DNA of 64,000 nt from Wolbachia endosymbiont (group A) of Pogonocherus hispidulus (GTDB lineage: Bacteria > Pseudomonadota > Alphaproteobacteria > Rickettsiales > Anaplasmataceae), in contig NZ_OZ034750.1 in the NCBI RefSeq assembly GCF_964028195.1, positions 1,488,001-1,552,000 of the forward strand, written 5' to 3'. A program made the position numbers and the translations under genes. Position 1 is the stretch's first letter, and each line of letters starts with the position of its first letter. The notes beneath the pieces were generated by a model. That model saw nothing but the letters and a program-made list of their open reading frames with translations. It did no database searches and had not been told where the DNA came from. Below, piece by piece: positions 54,009 to 63,633 of the stretch.

Positions 54009-54736
54009 GAGATATATTGTAATAAGTGATGATATATTGTTGAAATATTCTTAGAAGCTACAATAAGACCATTCAATTTATTCAGCCATGGTTTGAACTC
54101 TGAATGCGTTAAATCTTTTACTGTAGTAGCTATACTTTGCCAATCATTATCGTTTATTGACTCCTCAATTTCCGCAAACTTTACTCTTAATGGATCATTT
54201 CGGTCGTCTACCTTTATCCAGTTTGAAATGATTTTTTTAGACAATGTACTTTTGTTGTAATAGATAGTATCAATAGTTTTTTCAAAAGATAACTTCAATT
54301 CGTGTAAGGTATTTATCTCTTTCAAATTTTCTAATTCATCTACTGCATTTTCTATCTCTGGATCGTCAAGCTCTGATGTCAAAGGCTTTATTGAATTTAT
54401 ATGATTATCAAATTTTGCTTCTCGCAATAACGAATTCTTCATTTTAACTACAAGTAATAGCAATTTTGCAAGGTTCTTACATCTTGAGTTATTATCACCT
54501 TGCTCACATTGAGTGTGCAGACTTCTCTTGAAGTCAAATATCCTTTTTTCCATTCTAGATTGATTAACTTCAAGCAACATTCTAAGCTCATCCATGCCTT
54601 CCATTAAAGTTTTCACATTATTTTCACTCTCTTGCTGATTTATTTTTAAAAAGATTATGTTATTTATTGTGATGTAACCGGTAAATAACAATACAATTAA
54701 GAACCAACCTATGTACTTTTGCTGAGTATCATTCAT
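54005..54736 (-). CDS. Mic60/mitofilin-like inner-membrane protein (HemX position)
   Basis: I take the ATG at 54736 (MNDTQQKYIGWFLIVLLFTG); it overlaps the stop of lolC/E by 8 bp. 243 residues: one N-terminal membrane helix, then helical, charged periplasmic sequence (ENNVKTLMEGMDELRMLLEV and so on) and a C-terminal block DDRNDPLRVKFAEIEESIND and WLNKLNGLI. Sequence identity to mitofilin is not obvious by eye. The assignment rests on topology and on the alphaproteobacterial order in which a Mic60/HemX-like gene directly precedes hemY. Mic60 shapes inner-membrane contact sites. It is much shorter than usual, so a reduced homologue. Confidence 0.5.
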   Translation of the reverse strand: MNDTQQKYIGWFLIVLLFTGYITINNIIFLKINQQESENNVKTLMEGMDELRMLLEVNQSRMEKRIFDFKRSLHTQCEQGDNNSRCKNLAKLLLLVVKMKNSLLREAKFDNHINSIKPLTSELDDPEIENAVDELENLKEINTLHELKLSFEKTIDTIYYNKSTLSKKIISNWIKVDDRNDPLRVKFAEIEESINDNDWQSIATTVKDLTHSEFKPWLNKLNGLIVASKNISTIYHHLLQYIS

Positions 54737-55958
54737 AACGTAGTATCTCCGCAGGATCTTGTGCAGCTGCCTGCAATGCAGGAGCAATTGTCGCTAAAAA
54801 TGATAAGAGTAATGCAAGTGCAGAAATACTTACTACATCTTGAGGGACTAATATCACCGGTAAACTTGAAAAAAAGTATATCATAGGATCAAACAGCTTG
54901 ACGTTAGTAACGTTTTCTAAAAATACTCTAATACTTTCGATATTGAGAGAAAAAACGACACCTATAATACAGCCAAGACAAGTTCCCGTAAAACCGATTA
55001 ATAGACCACAAGCGCAAAATATGCGCATAATGCTTCCACTTGTTGCACCAAATGTACGCATAATTGCAATCGCGGATTTCTTTTCTTGCACTATCATCAT
55101 TAAATTTGAGATAATATTAAACGCTGCTACAACTATAATCAAAGTAAGAATTAAAAACATCACATTTCTTTCAGTTTTTAAAGCACTAAAATAATGGCTT
55201 TGCTGTGATTGCCAACTTTCAGCTTTCATTCCTATTTCTTTTTCTATAGCATCTGCCAGCTTATCAGCTCTAGTAACGTCGTCTACAAGTACTTCTATAC
55301 TTTTTATGCTATTTTTATAATTAAAAAAGGCTTGTGCTGATTTTAGAGGCATATATATCAAGGTATTATCATACTCAAGCATACCCATATCAAATATTGC
55401 TATAACTTTATATTTTTTCATTCGCGGCATTTCACCAAGTAATGCATCAAATTCTTCAGATGATATAAACGTAATTTCGTCGCCATAGTCAACGTTCAAA
55501 GCTTCTGCCAATCGCGCTCCTATTATTATCCCTTCATCAAATTTTTTTACATCACCTATAATTACATTATTTGTAACGGCAGTACTATCAAGCAAATCTT
55601 TAGTTGACACACCTCGCACTACGCTACCTGCAATTCTACCATTTGCTACAATAATAACTTGATCATTGGTCATAGGAGTAGCTTTTGATACACCTGGAAT
55701 TTTCTCAATAGATTCTGATACTGCGCGGTAATCTGAATTTATGTTCCTATCAAAATAAACATTAATATGGCCATCAATGCCAAGTATTGAGTCAAGCAAC
55801 TTTGCTCTGAATCCGTTCATCACAGACATCACCACTATTAGTGTTGCAACTCCAAGGGCAATGCCGATAATAGAGAACAAAGTCATTATAGAGCAAAATC
55901 TGGCATTTTTCGCTCGCAAATAGCAAGCAGCCATAGTAATTTCAAAGGCAATGGACAT
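54729..55958 (-). CDS. lolE: Lipoprotein-releasing ABC transporter permease (LolC/LolE family)
   Basis: 409 residues. N-terminal FEITMAACYLRAKNARFCSI-MTLFSIIGIALGVATLIVVM-SVMNGFRAKLLDSILGIDGH is the classic LolC/E start; a large periplasmic MacB-like domain follows, then three C-terminal helices (FLILTLIIVVAAFNIISNLM, GLLIGFTGTCLGCIIGVVFS, VSISALALLLSFLATIAPAL) and the terminal QAAAQDPAEILRYE. With the ATPase LolD it extracts lipoproteins from the inner membrane. LolD is not adjacent. It is probably co-transcribed with the overlapping Mic60-like and HemY-like genes. Whether it is LolC or LolE cannot be told; Rickettsiales usually have one. Confidence 0.9.
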   Translation of the reverse strand: MSIAFEITMAACYLRAKNARFCSIMTLFSIIGIALGVATLIVVMSVMNGFRAKLLDSILGIDGHINVYFDRNINSDYRAVSESIEKIPGVSKATPMTNDQVIIVANGRIAGSVVRGVSTKDLLDSTAVTNNVIIGDVKKFDEGIIIGARLAEALNVDYGDEITFISSEEFDALLGEMPRMKKYKVIAIFDMGMLEYDNTLIYMPLKSAQAFFNYKNSIKSIEVLVDDVTRADKLADAIEKEIGMKAESWQSQQSHYFSALKTERNVMFLILTLIIVVAAFNIISNLMMIVQEKKSAIAIMRTFGATSGSIMRIFCACGLLIGFTGTCLGCIIGVVFSLNIESIRVFLENVTNVKLFDPMIYFFSSLPVILVPQDVVSISALALLLSFLATIAPALQAAAQDPAEILRYE

Positions 55959-56369
55959 TACAAAATATTTTGAGGTTAAACATTATATTTTTGAAACTTC
56001 ATATAATTGTAGACTTTTCTTTATTTGAAAACTAGAGATTTTTGCTTCCTTAAATTTAGCAGGCTTATAGAATATATTCAATACCTTAACACACAGCTAT
56101 ACGAACATTTGTTTTTGTTAAGGTAATTCATACAGTAAATGGTGTCATGCCAGTGCTTGACACTGGCATCCAGGAAATTTTTGCTTGCAAATAAGTAAAC
56201 TGATTTGGTGAGCGTAGAAAGCAGCTGATCTTATGCTGAATAAACGTTTTTGATGAGGTTGCATGAAAGCTGGATCCCAGTGTCGAAGCACTGGGATGAC
56301 ACCCTTCCCTGGTAGAGATTTGCCCTCAAATTACAATGTTCGTACAGTTATGACCTTAACATTAGAATT
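55959..56369. repeat. Spacer with two palindromic repeats
   Basis: GTCATGCCAGTGCTTGACACTGGCATCC at 56145-56172 and GGATCCCAGTGTCGAAGCACTGGGATGAC at 56273-56301 are both members of the CCCAGTG/CACTGGG family also found inside pdhC. No gene in the remaining sequence. The 3' end of manC and the start of lolC/E bound the region. Confidence 0.8.
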
Positions 56370-57659
56370 TCAAAATCTTCCATATACATCATCCAACCTC
56401 ACTATATCATTATCAGATAAATGCTCTCCTATCTGAAATTCAACTATTTCAAGTGGAAAGCTTGTGCTTCTATTTTCAATCCTATGGGAAACTTCCCTTG
56501 GGATTTCTATCATATGGTCTTTTGCTATAGCATATTCTTTGTCTTCTAAACTAACATACCCAACCCCTGATAGCACTATATGGCATTCATCTCTATAGTG
56601 ATGGAATTGCTTAGAAGTGCAGCTTAATGGATTGATAAAAAGATATTTTATAAGAAAATTTTCGCTCATTAAAATTATACTACAAAATCCCCATGGTTTA
56701 ACTTCTTTCCTTATCACCTTTACTTTCTTAACTTTATGAATAAATGAAATTAGACTTTTGTTTGGTTGCTTACAAGCTCCACCCAATAAATTTTTATTAC
56801 TTTTTGTCGTTGAAACTGGTTCTTTTTCTCTAATCACATGCTGAAATGACACCGGTTCTTTACTAAACTTCTCACTCAATTCTAAAACTGAACTCCAAGT
56901 TCCAACATCCAACCAATCGAAATTAGCTTCTATCATTGCAACGTTTTTTGCTTTCTCCATCACCAAGTAATCAATGGATATGCCTTCAATTCCTGCAAAA
57001 TCTCGTTGTTTTAAATACAGAAATCTCTCTTGCGGTGTGAAATGTTTAAAACATAAATTGTAAAGATTCAGGGCAGATTTTTTGATCTCATCTATGTAGC
57101 GTTTTGCTTTAAACACAAATATTCCAGAGTTCCAATAATGATCGTTACTTAACTTACGCTCAGGTTTTTCTGTAAAATCTTTCACTATATGATATTTTTC
57201 TTTCTGATCATAAACTGCATTTATATAACCGTATTCAGAATTGAATTCATTAGGCTTAACCCCAAAAGTGACTATAGAGTTAGTTTCAGAGGCTAACTTA
57301 GACGCTTTTTGAGTAGAAGCATAAAAACTATTCAAATCACCTATGAAATGATCTGAAGGCAGAATTAACATTGTCTCGTTTTCATTGCAGAGAAGCGCAG
57401 CAATTAATATTGCCGCTGCTGTTCCAATTTTCACTGGTTCGAAAATCACTTTATATTCTTGCAGTGCATGCAATTCCTCCATCACTAATGACTCGTACTG
57501 TATATTTGTAGCAATTATGGGCGGCATATAATCGCTTTTTAGCCTCAACAAAGTGTTGTGAAACATAGTGTTCTGACTAAATATTTTCTGAAATTGCTTT
57601 GGCTTAGATAAAGGCCAAAGTCTGCTACCACTACCACCACACAATATTACAGGGCGCAT
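56370..57659 (-). CDS. manC: Mannose-1-phosphate guanylyltransferase / mannose-6-phosphate isomerase (ManC/AlgA type)
   Basis: 429 residues, ATG at 57659. Nucleotidyltransferase domain: VILCGGSGSRLWPLSKPKQF, LILPSDHFIGD, VTFGVKPNEFNSEYGYI, VKDFTEKPE, YWNSGIFVFKA and IEANFDWLDVGTWSSV. A poorly conserved Lys/Ser-rich linker (about 270-315) joins it to a C-terminal cupin: VKPWGFCSIILMSENF, KQFHHYRDECHIVLSGVGYV and EIPREVSHRIENRS, the type II isomerase fold. It makes GDP-mannose. Wolbachia lacks lipopolysaccharide and no other sugar-nucleotide gene is near, so the product's use is unclear. Confidence 0.9.
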   Translation of the reverse strand: MRPVILCGGSGSRLWPLSKPKQFQKIFSQNTMFHNTLLRLKSDYMPPIIATNIQYESLVMEELHALQEYKVIFEPVKIGTAAAILIAALLCNENETMLILPSDHFIGDLNSFYASTQKASKLASETNSIVTFGVKPNEFNSEYGYINAVYDQKEKYHIVKDFTEKPERKLSNDHYWNSGIFVFKAKRYIDEIKKSALNLYNLCFKHFTPQERFLYLKQRDFAGIEGISIDYLVMEKAKNVAMIEANFDWLDVGTWSSVLELSEKFSKEPVSFQHVIREKEPVSTTKSNKNLLGGACKQPNKSLISFIHKVKKVKVIRKEVKPWGFCSIILMSENFLIKYLFINPLSCTSKQFHHYRDECHIVLSGVGYVSLEDKEYAIAKDHMIEIPREVSHRIENRSTSFPLEIVEFQIGEHLSDNDIVRLDDVYGRF

Positions 57660-57771
57660 TTAGTTAAGATATTAATTAAATAATTAATATCTTATACTGA
57701 GGGCAAAATACATGCAAGTTTTTGTTGTGGAATAGTTAATAAAGAAAGTAAATGTTGATTTAAAGTAATTG

Positions 57772-58977
57772 CTAATGAGAGTGATCATGTGTAGCGCCTT
57801 GCCCTTGCTGTGAATTTCTTCTATTTTGTAATTCCTCAACATGACCTTTTCTTTTATCACTTAATATTTCATTACCCTTATTTTGTTCTTCCTCAGGACT
57901 CTTTAGTATTTCATTACTCTTGCTAACTTCTTTATCATTCCCTTGTTTCTTTGGCCTTCTAGCGTTAAGCTCATCCCATGTGCCCACTAGTGAATCACGA
58001 TTCCCATGATCCGGCTTTAGCCTTTCTTCACCTTTAATAACATTAAAGTCACTTTTTGCTTCTTCCCAACATTCTTTCAATTGGTGTTTCCACATAGTGA
58101 AGTAAGCATCACCATATTTTTTCTCATTTGCTACAAACAATAAAATTGGAGCCTTAAGTATGGTAGCTACCATATTCACTAAATTTTTTACTGCCATTGC
58201 AGGAGTAAATAAAAGATAACCAAAAGACTTTGCAATTGGGTTTTGTTCGCTTATTAAATACTCCCCTAATTTTATAGGAAGAGAGGTCAACAATTTAGTA
58301 CAAACTTTAGCCAAGCTTGTAGCAAAAACGATAGGAACAGATATAAGACTTTTATCTAGCTCTAGATTACCATCCTGATCTCTAATTTCTGAAAAATGGG
58401 TGCTTAGCTTCTTGTAATCACTAGCGTATAGTAATTTTCCATTTCTTCCTTTTTCATCTCTATCTTTCTCATCAACTTCTCCCGTGTCATCATTGATGAA
58501 GCAACCTTTTTTAGCAAGAAAAGAAGAATTAGTTAATTTAAGTGACTGAGTATCAACTTCAAAAATTGGTACATGTTTTTCAAGATCGATTTTTGAAAAC
58601 CCAAATGGTTTATAATAGCCATTATAGTGCTTAACATCCTTATTTTTTTCTGGATTAACTAAAAAGTCAATGGTAAAATAAGACCTATCGTCCGTTTCCT
58701 TGACAAGAGTTAATTCAAAACTTGGTTGTCTTCCATTTTTGTCTTTCTCGCCATATAAAAGTTTATATATAGTCTCACCCTCGCTATTCTTAGCTTCTAT
58801 AATTTTCCCAGATTTTACAATTTCATCGTAATTTTTTGAGTACCGGCATTTTCGTCCATCCTTATATACCATTACCTTTCTAAGGTCTTTGACATAAACT
58901 TGAGATTCAGGTGAGGTAAATAGATCCTTCACTTTTAGCGTAAGGTCCGTTCCCCACTTTTTCAATGTCTCTAACAT
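57772..58977 (-). CDS. Unknown protein with central hydrophobic helices and disordered tail
   Basis: 401 residues, ATG at 58977. The N-terminal 190 residues are beta-rich (KVMVYKDGRKCRYSKNYDEI, GETIYKLLYGEKDKNGRQPS). Residues 210-290 are hydrophobic helices (SVPIVFATSLAKVCTKLLTS, SFGYLLFTPAMAVKNLVNMV, ILLFVANEK). The C-terminal 70 residues are charged and disordered (GNDKEVSKSNEILKSPEEEQ) with an RRNS site and a His-rich end (THDHSH). I recognise no family; Wolbachia-restricted proteins often look like this. It stands alone between manC and sdhD. A host-directed role is possible but unsupported. Confidence 0.55.
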   Translation of the reverse strand: MLETLKKWGTDLTLKVKDLFTSPESQVYVKDLRKVMVYKDGRKCRYSKNYDEIVKSGKIIEAKNSEGETIYKLLYGEKDKNGRQPSFELTLVKETDDRSYFTIDFLVNPEKNKDVKHYNGYYKPFGFSKIDLEKHVPIFEVDTQSLKLTNSSFLAKKGCFINDDTGEVDEKDRDEKGRNGKLLYASDYKKLSTHFSEIRDQDGNLELDKSLISVPIVFATSLAKVCTKLLTSLPIKLGEYLISEQNPIAKSFGYLLFTPAMAVKNLVNMVATILKAPILLFVANEKKYGDAYFTMWKHQLKECWEEAKSDFNVIKGEERLKPDHGNRDSLVGTWDELNARRPKKQGNDKEVSKSNEILKSPEEEQNKGNEILSDKRKGHVEELQNRRNSQQGQGATHDHSH

Positions 58978-59061
58978 ATTGCTAAACCAAAATCGCTATA
59001 ATGCTATAGTTCAATAATAAAACTAGTACACTAATAATATATTAACACAGCACCGGTGATT

Positions 59062-59418
59062 TTACAAGAAAATATGCCTGTAGAAGATAAAGATTGTAAA
59101 AGCGAGGGTTATATAAGTAATGCTTGATAAGTACTTTATACATGTAATTGTAAAAATCCTCAAAGGTATGCTGTGTATATAATCTTCACACACTACCTGC
59201 ATTCCAAGAACTGCGTGCCAAAAAATGCAAAACAACAATACAACAAAAAATAAAAGCTCTAAAGGGTGATTAATAAATTTTTCACTAAAAGACAAAGGGC
59301 TATCAGTATAAAATGCGCAAGAAAATGAATAGATAAACCAAGGAAACAGGAATAATAAAATTATCGCAGAAACACGCTGGACCCACCAATGATGTACTGA
59401 ATTTCCAGATTGACTCAT
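59062..59418 (-). CDS. sdhD: Succinate dehydrogenase membrane anchor SdhD
   Basis: 118 residues with three membrane helices. VHHWWVQRVSAIILLFLFPW starts the first, FVVLLFCIFWHAVLGMQVVC-EDYI holds the haem/quinone-site His in the second, and SITYITLAFTIFIFY is the third. It anchors succinate dehydrogenase to the inner membrane and shapes the ubiquinone site. It overlaps sdhC by four bases, so translation is coupled. The catalytic sdhA and sdhB genes are not in the window. Confidence 0.92.
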   Translation of the reverse strand: MSQSGNSVHHWWVQRVSAIILLFLFPWFIYSFSCAFYTDSPLSFSEKFINHPLELLFFVVLLFCIFWHAVLGMQVVCEDYIHSIPLRIFTITCIKYLSSITYITLAFTIFIFYRHIFL

Positions 59419-59792
59419 ATAAACATAAATAAAAAAGCCATAGTAGAAAGAAGTAGCGTTACTGTCAGCAGTATAGCACTCCTTGAAACGCCAGTAATTT
59501 CCAAATTAAGCCCAACATCCCACAATAAATGACGAATACCATTAAGAAAATGATATACAAAACTTATAAAACATAAGACATAAGCTAATTTAGCAACAGG
59601 AGTGAATAATAATGCATTTAAGTACCTTACTATAAGTAACTCAGGAAAGTAAACATGTAATATGAAATACCAAGAAAGTATCATTAATAAAAGGAATAGC
59701 AAGATACCAGTCAATCTGTGCATAATAGAGAAAAAACTAGTAACTTGTACTTTATATATTTGTAAATGTGGAGAAAGAGGTCTATCACTCAT
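59415..59792 (-). CDS. sdhC: Succinate dehydrogenase cytochrome b556 subunit SdhC
   Basis: 125 residues, ATG at 59792. RPLSPHLQIYKVQVTSFFSI-MHRLTG (quinone-site Ser and Arg) and YHFLNGIRHLLWD with H81 and H88 (haem ligand region) are diagnostic. Three membrane helices. It is the first gene of the sdhCD pair; rrs lies directly upstream on the same strand, about 100 bp away, so transcripts from the rrs promoter that escape processing could read into sdhC. Confidence 0.95.
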   Translation of the reverse strand: MSDRPLSPHLQIYKVQVTSFFSIMHRLTGILLFLLLMILSWYFILHVYFPELLIVRYLNALLFTPVAKLAYVLCFISFVYHFLNGIRHLLWDVGLNLEITGVSRSAILLTVTLLLSTMAFLFMFI

Positions 59793-59819
59793 AAAATTCC
59801 GTTATCGGGAAATTAAAAT

Positions 59820-59843
59820 AAAGTAGAAGTAAAGACAGCAGTA
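59820..59843 (-). other. 3' arm of the 16S rRNA processing stem
   Basis: The plus-strand sequence AAAGTAGAAGTAAAGACAGC-AGTA at 59820-59843 is complementary, in the transcript, to the 5' leader arm at 61462-61485, with a single mismatch over 24 positions. The two arms bracket 16S rRNA, the usual arrangement for RNase III cleavage of precursor rRNA. Between this arm and the mature 3' end is a small hairpin, CACCATT AAA AATGGTG. Confidence 0.75.
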
Positions 59844-59892
59844 CAGTACATAACAGCACCACCATTAAAAATGGTGAGTTATGTACAAAGCC

Positions 59893-61397
<1,505 letters not shown>

Positions 61398-61461
61398 GAC
61401 TTCAACCTATAAAAGGTTGAGGGTACATCGGATAAATCCGACAAAAAATAATTTAGCTTAA

Positions 61462-61485
61462 TACTGCTGTCTTTATTTCTACTTT
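61462..61485 (-). other. 5' arm of the 16S rRNA processing stem
   Basis: In the transcript this reads AAAGUAGAAAUAAAGACAGC-AGUA and pairs with the arm at 59820-59843. It lies in the rrs leader between the promoter and the mature 5' end. Together they would form a duplex with one mismatch closing the 16S precursor. Confidence 0.75.
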
Positions 61486-61527
61486 AGAAATATTTTAATC
61501 TCCAACTATTCAAACAACTTTGAGAAT

Positions 61528-61556
61528 ATTATTATGTGATATAATCACTATGTCAA
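61528..61556 (-). promoter_or_regulatory. rrs: Promoter of rrs
   Basis: On the minus strand TTGACA (61556-61551), a 17-base spacer and AATAAT (61533-61528) give a strong sigma70-type promoter. Transcription would start near 61520, leaving a leader of about 120 bases that contains the 5' processing arm. The promoter overlaps the upstream region of the divergent gene starting at 61616. Confidence 0.6.
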
Positions 61557-61615
61557 TATGTTTTTGCAAATCAAAAGCATTAATGTATAAATATATAACT
61601 ATTTGGAATATTACC

Positions 61616-62167
61616 ATGAAAAAATACATCTTTCTGCTTGCACTTGCGCCAATGTTAGTTGGCATCACATTATACTTATTGCGCAACATTGATAACACAA
61701 AACAATCTATAACTGCAGGTAACAAATTTTACGAAGTATTATTCTTAAAAAAAGATAATAAGCCGCTGCTAGAAGAAATAGATTCAAATTGGGAGTATTT
61801 AGCAAATTTTGAACGCGCATTCAATCATATCTCAGATTCAATGCCAACAGACACAGCATCTATTATTTATAATGATTTGGCAGATGATAAAGATGCTCCT
61901 AATGTTTTGCGTGAGTTAGCACAATACTTAGAAGTAATGAGCTTACTTCACTCCAACGGTGAAAAAATAAATAAAGATAAAATTGATAATTTAGAATCAA
62001 GTGCAGTGTATCCTTATTCAAGCCAAGAAGCTATCGCTGTAGTAAAGATACATAATAACGACATTAAAGGTGCAACTGAAATATTGCGTTTCCTATTAAA
62101 TGACAGAAAATGCCCTATCCTAATCAAAGCTAATGCACAAGAACTACTCAGGATATATGGAAGTTAA
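61616..62167 (+). CDS. Membrane-anchored TPR_21-like protein
   Basis: I choose the ATG at 61616 (MKKYIFLLALAPMLVGITLY); upstream frame sequence is not protein-like. 183 residues: one N-terminal membrane helix or signal, then helical repeats (NWEYLANFERAFNHISDSMP, VLRELAQYLEVMSLLHSNGE) and the ending GATEILRFLLNDRKCPILIK-ANAQELLRIYGS. Such an end (xALLxDxxxPxxLRxRAxELLxxLG) is typical of alphaproteobacterial TPR_21/DUF2659-type proteins related to YfgM, which helps periplasmic chaperone traffic near SecYEG. The specific function is not established. Divergent from rrs. Confidence 0.6.
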   Translation: MKKYIFLLALAPMLVGITLYLLRNIDNTKQSITAGNKFYEVLFLKKDNKPLLEEIDSNWEYLANFERAFNHISDSMPTDTASIIYNDLADDKDAPNVLRELAQYLEVMSLLHSNGEKINKDKIDNLESSAVYPYSSQEAIAVVKIHNNDIKGATEILRFLLNDRKCPILIKANAQELLRIYGS

Positions 62168-62224
62168 CTCATTAGACTCCTTACATAGTTTTTGGCAACA
62201 ACCGTTAGAAACGAAAAAACTTGC

Positions 62225-62670
62225 TTGACAAACTCCGCCAGCCCCCTTATCATGAAAGTGAAGCTATTTATTTATCTTCGCAATCTGTGCAGGTTAATGA
62301 CAAAAAACTTAGGGTATTTGGCGTCTCATGTTTAATTTTTCGCACTACGTGCATCGCATGTCTTTAAAAATTTCTAGGTTTTTACCTATATAAGCCGAAA
62401 CGCGCTTATAAGTCGTTTAAGACAGTATAGTACGCCAATTTGCAGGATTAGAGAGTGACAACTAGCTAACACGGGATTTCTTTTGCCTTTTTTCTGCTTA
62501 GTAAATTTCTTAAACATTTAAACTAAGGTGAGTTGCATTTAAAAGCAGCTAAATTGCAGTGTTTAAGACTTAAAAAACGCCAATACTGAAAATAGACAAT
62601 AATCAGGGCTTCTTTTGCCTTTTTTTTCGTTTGGTAAATTTCTTAATATTTATGGCTAAACGACAACCGT
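62225..62670 (+). repeat. Long dispersed noncoding repeat, copy C
   Basis: Same order of landmarks as copy A: TTGACAAACTCCGCCAGCC at the start, CGCGCTTATAAGTCGTTTAA, GACAGTATAGTACGCCAATT, GTGTTTAAGACTTAAAAAAC and the end AAACGACAACCG. Point differences and small indels separate it from A and B (for example TCGCACTACGTGCATCGCAT against TTGCACTATGTGCACCTTAT). Followed by palindromic repeats in the same orientation. Confidence 0.85.
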
Positions 62671-62689
62671 CATCCCTGTAAAGGTCAAG

Positions 62690-62810
62690 TAATTCGTCAT
62701 TCCGCTATGTGTTAGCGGATGAGATACCGCGGCGGTATGACGGTTCGCGGTGGTATCTCGTCATCCCGCTACTTGTTAGCGGGATCTAGAGATACCGCGG
62801 CAGTTGTAAG
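62690..62810. repeat. Short palindromic-repeat cluster
   Basis: Units CCGCTATGTGTTAGCGGATGAGATACCGCGG-like and ATCCCGCTACTTGTTAGCGGGATCT follow repeat copy C, the same families as at 30-31.5 kb and 40.5-40.9 kb. Confidence 0.85.
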
Positions 62811-62849
62811 TTAAAAATATGTTATAAAAGAAACAAGAGGGAAGATAAC

Positions 62850-63008
62850 TCTACTCACTATAGGAATAGCGGGCGTGTGCGACCGACGCGGCGTTGACAA
62901 CCGTTTATATCAAGGTACACTAGCCCTCGATACGTTTGAATAGTTGCATGGGACATATGTATGCACCCGTTTACAATCTTAAATCAATAAACTATCGAGG
63001 TTATTAAT
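62850..63008 (+). ncRNA. Structured leader of IS110 element, candidate bridge RNA
   Basis: CCTCGATA at 62925-62932 pairs perfectly with TATCGAGG at 62993-63000, enclosing a smaller TGCAT / ATGCA hairpin (62945-62965). Upstream is a GC-rich run GCGGGCGTGTGCGACCGACG. In IS110-group elements the noncoding left end before the transposase encodes a guide-like bridge RNA with two loops that pair with target and donor DNA. Position and structure fit, but no loop-to-DNA pairing was proven here. Confidence 0.35.
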
Positions 63009-63563
63009 ATGGTTACATCTTATCAAAACTTTATTGACATCGGAAAATTTAAAAATGTTGTTGCGGTTCACACACAGAAGAGTGTTGTCGAATTTGATAA
63101 TAATGCTTCTGGTTGGCAACAATTGTTTAAAAAGTTTTCAGATATCTTACCTAATTCTTTAGTGACTTTAGAAAACACAGGGAATTGGTTTATCGCATTT
63201 TCTTAGATAAAAATCTAGAGTTACAGAAGCGCCAAAAAATTCTGAGAACAGTGCCAGGCAAAGTTATCTCAAGATTTTGTGTGTCTGATGCCAGAGCTTG
63301 GCTACTTAAACAGAAAAGAAGTAGCAAGTCTTGCTGGCGCATCCAAAAGAAAGTGGAAAAGCTATTGGTTATCGAAGAATAACAGGCGGTAGAAGCAATG
63401 TTCGTACTAACGGCTGCAATGGCTGCTCAAATCTGCACTTGGTGCCTTTTATTCCAAGCTCATTGAAAGTGGTAAGAAGAAGATGGTAGCTATAACAGCT
63501 CTAATGCGTAAAATTATGGTTATTGCTAATGCCAGGCTTAAAGAAGCAGTTAATATGAATTAA
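63009..63563 (+). pseudogene. IS110-family transposase (DEDD), broken
   Basis: The start MVTSYQNFIDIGKFKNVVAV-HTQKSVVEF carries the first DEDD-type Asp (FIDIGK). After SLVTLENTG the central portion is missing. A C-terminal part resumes with LELQKRQKILRTVPG (TPGIG-type helix-hairpin-helix) and continues through several frames: SDARAWLL-like, VASLAGAS, YRRITGGRS, LKSALGAFYSKLIESGKKKM and VAITALMRKIMVIANARLKE, ending at TAA 63561-63563. These are the transposase_20 blocks of IS110. The serine-containing catalytic region is scrambled by frameshifts, so the gene is inactive. Confidence 0.85.
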
Positions 63564-63584
63564 AAAAATCTGCATAGAAAATAA

Positions 63585-63633
63585 GTTAACGAATATGTGC
63601 GTCCACACACACTTAAAGCACATATTCGTTAAC
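63585..63633. terminator. Long perfect hairpin downstream of IS110 transposase
   Basis: GTTAACGAATATGTGC at 63585-63600 and GCACATATTCGTTAAC at 63618-63633 are exact reverse complements of 16 bp with a 17-base loop. No T run follows, so it is either a factor-assisted terminator or a structural part of the IS end. Confidence 0.5.

Larger units (their letters stand above)
62168..63008. repeat. Spacer: IS-like terminus, repeat copy C, palindromes and IS110 leader
   Basis: From left to right: a degenerate terminal motif TAGACTCCTTACATAG at 62173-62188 (13 of 16 bases match the end of the 40421-41376 element), dispersed repeat copy C (62225-62670), palindromic repeats (62690-62810), then the left end of an IS110-family element. 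No protein gene. Confidence 0.75.
62840..63633 (+). mobile_element. IS110-family element, internally deleted
   Basis: It contains a structured leader of about 165 bp, a transposase pseudogene (63009-63563) and a long downstream hairpin (63585-63633). IS110 elements lack simple terminal inverted repeats, so the exact ends cannot be read; the limits given are approximate. The leader is richer in GC than its surroundings and has nested inverted repeats, consistent with a bridge-RNA region of the left end. Confidence 0.6.
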
